From an uncultured Eubacteriales bacterium (GTDB lineage Bacteria; Bacillota; Clostridia; Oscillospirales; CAG-272): a stretch of DNA of 8,782 bases. This document shows positions 6,338 through 8,782 of the stretch, piece by piece; position 1 is the first letter of the stretch; every line of letters begins with the position of its first letter. The position numbers and the translations under genes are program-made. The notes beneath the pieces are model-generated. The model was not told where the DNA came from, ran no database searches, and saw nothing but the letters and a program-made list of their open reading frames with translations. Location: assembly GCA_900550625.1 (NCBI GenBank), contig URSW01000057.1, forward strand, positions 1 to 8,782. The letters are read 5' to 3'.

Positions 6338-7371
6338 TTTATCGTTATCTTGTCTTCACTCTCGGCGATCTCGCCGATCACATATGCATCTTCTCCGGCA
6401 CTGCGGAGTATCTCAAGTGCGAGCTCGACATCCTCCGCGTGGACGGCAAGGCTCATTCCGACACCCATATTGTAGGTGTTGAACATATCCCTCTCCGGGA
6501 TATTGCCCGTGCGCGCAATCATGTCGAATATCGGCAGCACGCGGACCGCGCCGCGGTCGATCACCGCGCCGAGTCCGTCGGGAATTGAACGCGGTATGTT
6601 TTCGTAGAATCCGCCGCCCGTGATATGCGAAATGCCGCAGACCTCGACCTTCGGAAGAAGCTCAAGCACCGCTTTCACATAGATCTTTGTCGGGGTAAGG
6701 AGCGCATCTCCGACCGACATTCCGAGGTCGGGAGAAACCTCCGCAAAGATATTTTTCTCCGATGTGTGAAAAACCTTATGCACAAGGGAGAAGCCGTTTG
6801 AGTGAACGCCCGACGAAGGAAGAGCGATAAGCACGTCGCCCGCTCTCATTTTCGAATTGTCAACGATCTGCGCCCGATCAACGATACCGACGGAAAATCC
6901 CGCAAGATCATACTCATCCTCGGGATAGAAGCCGGGCATTTCCGCCGTTTCTCCGCCGATCAGCGCGCATCGCGCCTGACGACAGCCCTCGGCGACGCCG
7001 GACACGATATCGGCGACCTTCTCGGGCACATTCTTCCCGAGCGCGATATAATCGAGGAAGAACATGGGCGCGGCGCCGGCGCAGATGATGTCGTTCACGC
7101 ACATTGCGACGCAGTCGATGCCTACGGTATCGTGGCGGTCGGCAAGGAACGCAAGCTTCAGCTTCGTTCCCACGCCGTCCGTGCCGGAGACAAGAACAGG
7201 CTCCTTCATTCCGGCGATCGGCGGGACGAACAGCCCTCCGAAGCCTCCTATGCCCGAAAGCGCGCCCTCGGTCATCGTGGACGCGACGTGGCTTTTCATA
7301 AGCTCGACCGCACGGTATCCGGCGGTTATATCGACTCCCGCCGCTTTATAGCTTTCGCTGTAGCTTTTCAT
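6334..7371 (-). CDS. purM: Phosphoribosylformylglycinamidine cyclo-ligase (AIR synthetase)
   Basis: Step 5: FGAM + ATP gives AIR, closing the imidazole ring. The protein has 345 residues, full length for the family. Seen in order: SYSESYKAAGVDITAG (3-18), GTDGVGTK (63-70, ATP/phosphate loop), GIDCVAMCVNDI (84-95), GGETAEMPGFY (139-149), PSSGVHSNGFSL (185-196) and, in the second half, HITGGGFYENIPR, all typical of the PurM/PurL/SelD superfamily member PurM. The start is supported by GAGGTG about 4 nt before the ATG. It lies 217 nt after purF, a gap holding a decayed zinc-ribbon frame, and overlaps purN by 4 bp, the usual purF-purM-purN order of Firmicutes. Confidence 0.96.
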   Translation of the reverse strand: MKSYSESYKAAGVDITAGYRAVELMKSHVASTMTEGALSGIGGFGGLFVPPIAGMKEPVLVSGTDGVGTKLKLAFLADRHDTVGIDCVAMCVNDIICAGAAPMFFLDYIALGKNVPEKVADIVSGVAEGCRQARCALIGGETAEMPGFYPEDEYDLAGFSVGIVDRAQIVDNSKMRAGDVLIALPSSGVHSNGFSLVHKVFHTSEKNIFAEVSPDLGMSVGDALLTPTKIYVKAVLELLPKVEVCGISHITGGGFYENIPRSIPDGLGAVIDRGAVRVLPIFDMIARTGNIPERDMFNTYNMGVGMSLAVHAEDVELALEILRSAGEDAYVIGEIAESEDKITIK

Positions 7372-7396
7372 TTGGCACCTCGTTTCAATGAATTAT

Positions 7397-7411
7397 CTCC
7401 GCACGGCGGAG
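7397..7411 (-). promoter_or_regulatory. Small hairpin before the purM ribosome-binding site
   Basis: CTCCGC/GCGGAG form a perfect 6-bp stem with a 3-nt loop, 25 nt upstream of the purM ATG. On the minus strand, ACCTC (7409-7413), at the hairpin's 5' edge, is exactly complementary to GAGGT of the purM SD (7377-7381). The hairpin and SD-blocking pairings therefore cannot form together. No T-run follows, so it is not a terminator. A regulatory role is speculative. Confidence 0.35.
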
Positions 7412-7412
7412 G

Positions 7413-7564
7413 TCATATGTTTTTTGTGAATCTGCATTTCGGGTAAGCCGAGCATCCGATGAACTCGCCGCGCTTGCCGTTCCGGGTTACAAGCGGTGAG
7501 CCGCATCGCGTGAAGAAAGTGTTCCCGCCTTTGCGAAAAACGTCCCGTCGCAGGCGATGCCTAT
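7413..7564 (-). pseudogene. Remnant of a small topoisomerase-IA-type C4 zinc-ribbon protein
   Basis: The 3' half reads RCGSPLVTRNGKRGEFIGC, then SAYPKCRFTKNI and stop at 7413-7415. This is clearly the zinc-ribbon repeat found at topoisomerase I C-termini and in small DNA-binding proteins (CxxCGxPLV...G.F.GCS.YPKC). Three of four cysteines remain; at the first position there is Phe (TTC where TGC would give Cys). The frame has no sensible start. Upstream, a strong SD-like GGAGGGGG is followed after 5 nt by ATA in a different frame, reading IGIACDGTFFAKAGTL before it departs from the family. A one-base loss plus ATG-to-ATA would explain a former protein of about 50 residues. Alternatives are a sequence error or a genuinely non-functional relic between purF and purM. 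I do not know a purine-related function for such a protein. Confidence 0.5.
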
Positions 7565-7588
7565 CGGGTCCCCCTCCCTCCGAAGTTC

Positions 7589-8782
7589 TTACTGCAGATT
7601 GTCCTTTTCCGATATCTTGCGCTCGAATCTGTCGCGCTGTGTGCTTGACGGCACGTCTGTAGGGTACACGCCGTCGAAGCAGGCGCGGCAGAAATCGCCG
7701 CATCTATCGTCCCCCGCCAGGCGGACCACGTTATCTACGCTGAGGTAGCCGAGCGAATCCGCTCCGACTATCTCGGCGATCTCGGGTATCGTATGGTGGC
7801 ACGCGATCAGCATATCGCGCGAATCTATATCCGTTCCGTAATAGCACGGATTTAGAAAGGGCGGAGCCGATATGCGGATATGCACCTCTGTAGCTCCAGC
7901 CTCGCGCAGAAGCCTTACGATACGCGCGCAGGTCGTGCCGCGCACTATCGAATCGTCGATCATGATCACGCGTTTGCCGCGGACGGTCGAGGCTATCGGA
8001 TTGAGTTTGATCTTGACCTTATCCTCGCGCGACGCCTGACCGGGCGAAATGAACGTGCGCCCGATATATTTATTCTTGATAAATCCCATTCCGTAAGGGA
8101 TGCCCGATCTCTCGGAATACCCGATTGCCGCGTCTATTCCGGAATCGGGAACGCCGATCACGATATCGGCATCGACGGGATGCTCGTCCGCAAGGAAGCG
8201 TCCGGCGCGTTTCCGCGCCTCATGAACGCTCACCCCTTCGATAAACGAATCGGGGCGCGCAAAGTAGATATACTCGAAAACGCAGAGCGACTTTTTCGCC
8301 GCCGAGCAGTGATCCTTTATCGAGCGGACGTCCTTCCCGTCGAACACCACTATCTCTCCGGGCTCGAGATCGCGGACGAAATGCGCGCCGACGGTATCAA
8401 GCGCACACGATTCCGACGCGATGACATAGCGTCCGTCGTCGCATCTGCCGTAGCAGAGCGGGCGAAATCCCTTCTCGTCGCGCACCGCGATTAACTTCGA
8501 CGGAGACATTATGACGAGCGAATACGCACCGCGAAGCCTGTACATCGCGCGGTTTACCGCCTCCTCGATCGACGGTGCGGCAAGGCGCTCCTTCGTGATG
8601 AGATAGGATATCACTTCGGTATCGCTCGTTGTATGGAATATGGAGCCTGCCATTTCAAGCTCCTCGCGCAGCTCGAAGGAGTTGACGAGGTTGCCGTTAT
8701 GCGCGAGAGCCATGCGTCCCTTTATATGGTTGACGACGATCGGCTGCGCGTTCGTTCTTCCTCTGCTTCCGGTCGTGCCGTA
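7589..8782 (-). CDS. purF: Amidophosphoribosyltransferase, Fe-S type (N-terminus beyond the right edge)
   Basis: Step 1, the committed step: PRPP + glutamine gives phosphoribosylamine. 397 residues are present, open to the window edge; the catalytic Cys and perhaps a propeptide lie outside. Visible N-terminal nucleophile glutaminase features: YGTTGSRGRTNAQP, LALAHNGNLVN-type ALAHNGNLVN, TTSDTEVI. The phosphoribosyltransferase PRPP loop is VIMIDDSIVRGTT. Cysteines matching the four 4Fe-4S ligands of Bacillus-type PurF are present in CVFEYIYFARPDS, NPCYYGTDIDSRD and CRACFDGVYPTD, so this is the oxygen-sensitive Fe-S class. The C-terminus is RKISEKDNLQ, with TAA at 7589-7591. The family is feedback-inhibited by purine nucleotides. 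It is the first gene of the visible run; any promoter or leader lies outside the window. Confidence 0.95.
   Translation of the reverse strand, partial: YGTTGSRGRTNAQPIVVNHIKGRMALAHNGNLVNSFELREELEMAGSIFHTTSDTEVISYLITKERLAAPSIEEAVNRAMYRLRGAYSLVIMSPSKLIAVRDEKGFRPLCYGRCDDGRYVIASESCALDTVGAHFVRDLEPGEIVVFDGKDVRSIKDHCSAAKKSLCVFEYIYFARPDSFIEGVSVHEARKRAGRFLADEHPVDADIVIGVPDSGIDAAIGYSERSGIPYGMGFIKNKYIGRTFISPGQASREDKVKIKLNPIASTVRGKRVIMIDDSIVRGTTCARIVRLLREAGATEVHIRISAPPFLNPCYYGTDIDSRDMLIACHHTIPEIAEIVGADSLGYLSVDNVVRLAGDDRCGDFCRACFDGVYPTDVPSSTQRDRFERKISEKDNLQ

Overview
The window is a run of de novo purine (IMP) biosynthesis genes, all on the minus strand. It reads from purF (entering at the right edge) through to purL (leaving at the left edge). 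The order in the direction of transcription is purF' - zinc-ribbon relic - purM - purN - purO-type IMP cyclohydrolase - purB - stand-alone AICAR transformylase - purD - purL'. Eight of the ten steps from PRPP to IMP are encoded here. Steps 6 and 7 (purE/purK and purC) are absent and may lie outside. No RNA genes, CRISPR arrays, insertion sequences or rho-independent terminators were seen.

The organism is most likely a moderately GC-rich Firmicute of the Clostridia type. The basis is the close family resemblance of every protein, purine-rich Shine-Dalgarno (SD) sites (GAAAGGAAG, GGAGGAG), frequent ATA codons, an Fe-S (four-cysteine) PurF, a single-chain large PurL, and the last two steps split between a PurH C-terminal domain protein and a PurO-family cyclohydrolase. 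This is inference from memory of the families; no search was run.

Region by region (plus-strand coordinates): 1-700 PurL N-terminus; 701-806 gap with a 9-bp inverted repeat and the purL initiation hairpin; 807-2053 purD, with an apparent one-base frameshift near 929; 2071-3249 AICAR transformylase; 3250-3309 initiation hairpin; 3310-4740 purB; 4741-4857 initiation hairpin and gap; 4858-5574 purO; 5575-5731 a strongly structured gap; 5732-6337 purN; 6334-7371 purM; 7372-7588 a gap with a hairpin and a decayed zinc-ribbon reading frame; 7589-8782 PurF C-terminal part.

The pathway content is housekeeping. The least ordinary signal is architectural. In purL, purB and the AICAR transformylase the SD-like GAAAGGAA abuts a conserved 8-bp hairpin (GCTTTCGC/GCGAAAGC), followed by 11-12 nt and then the start codon. 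The SD can alternatively pair with the 5' arm of that hairpin, so this could be a repeated translation-initiation element within one operon. I see no wholly new biological system beyond that.
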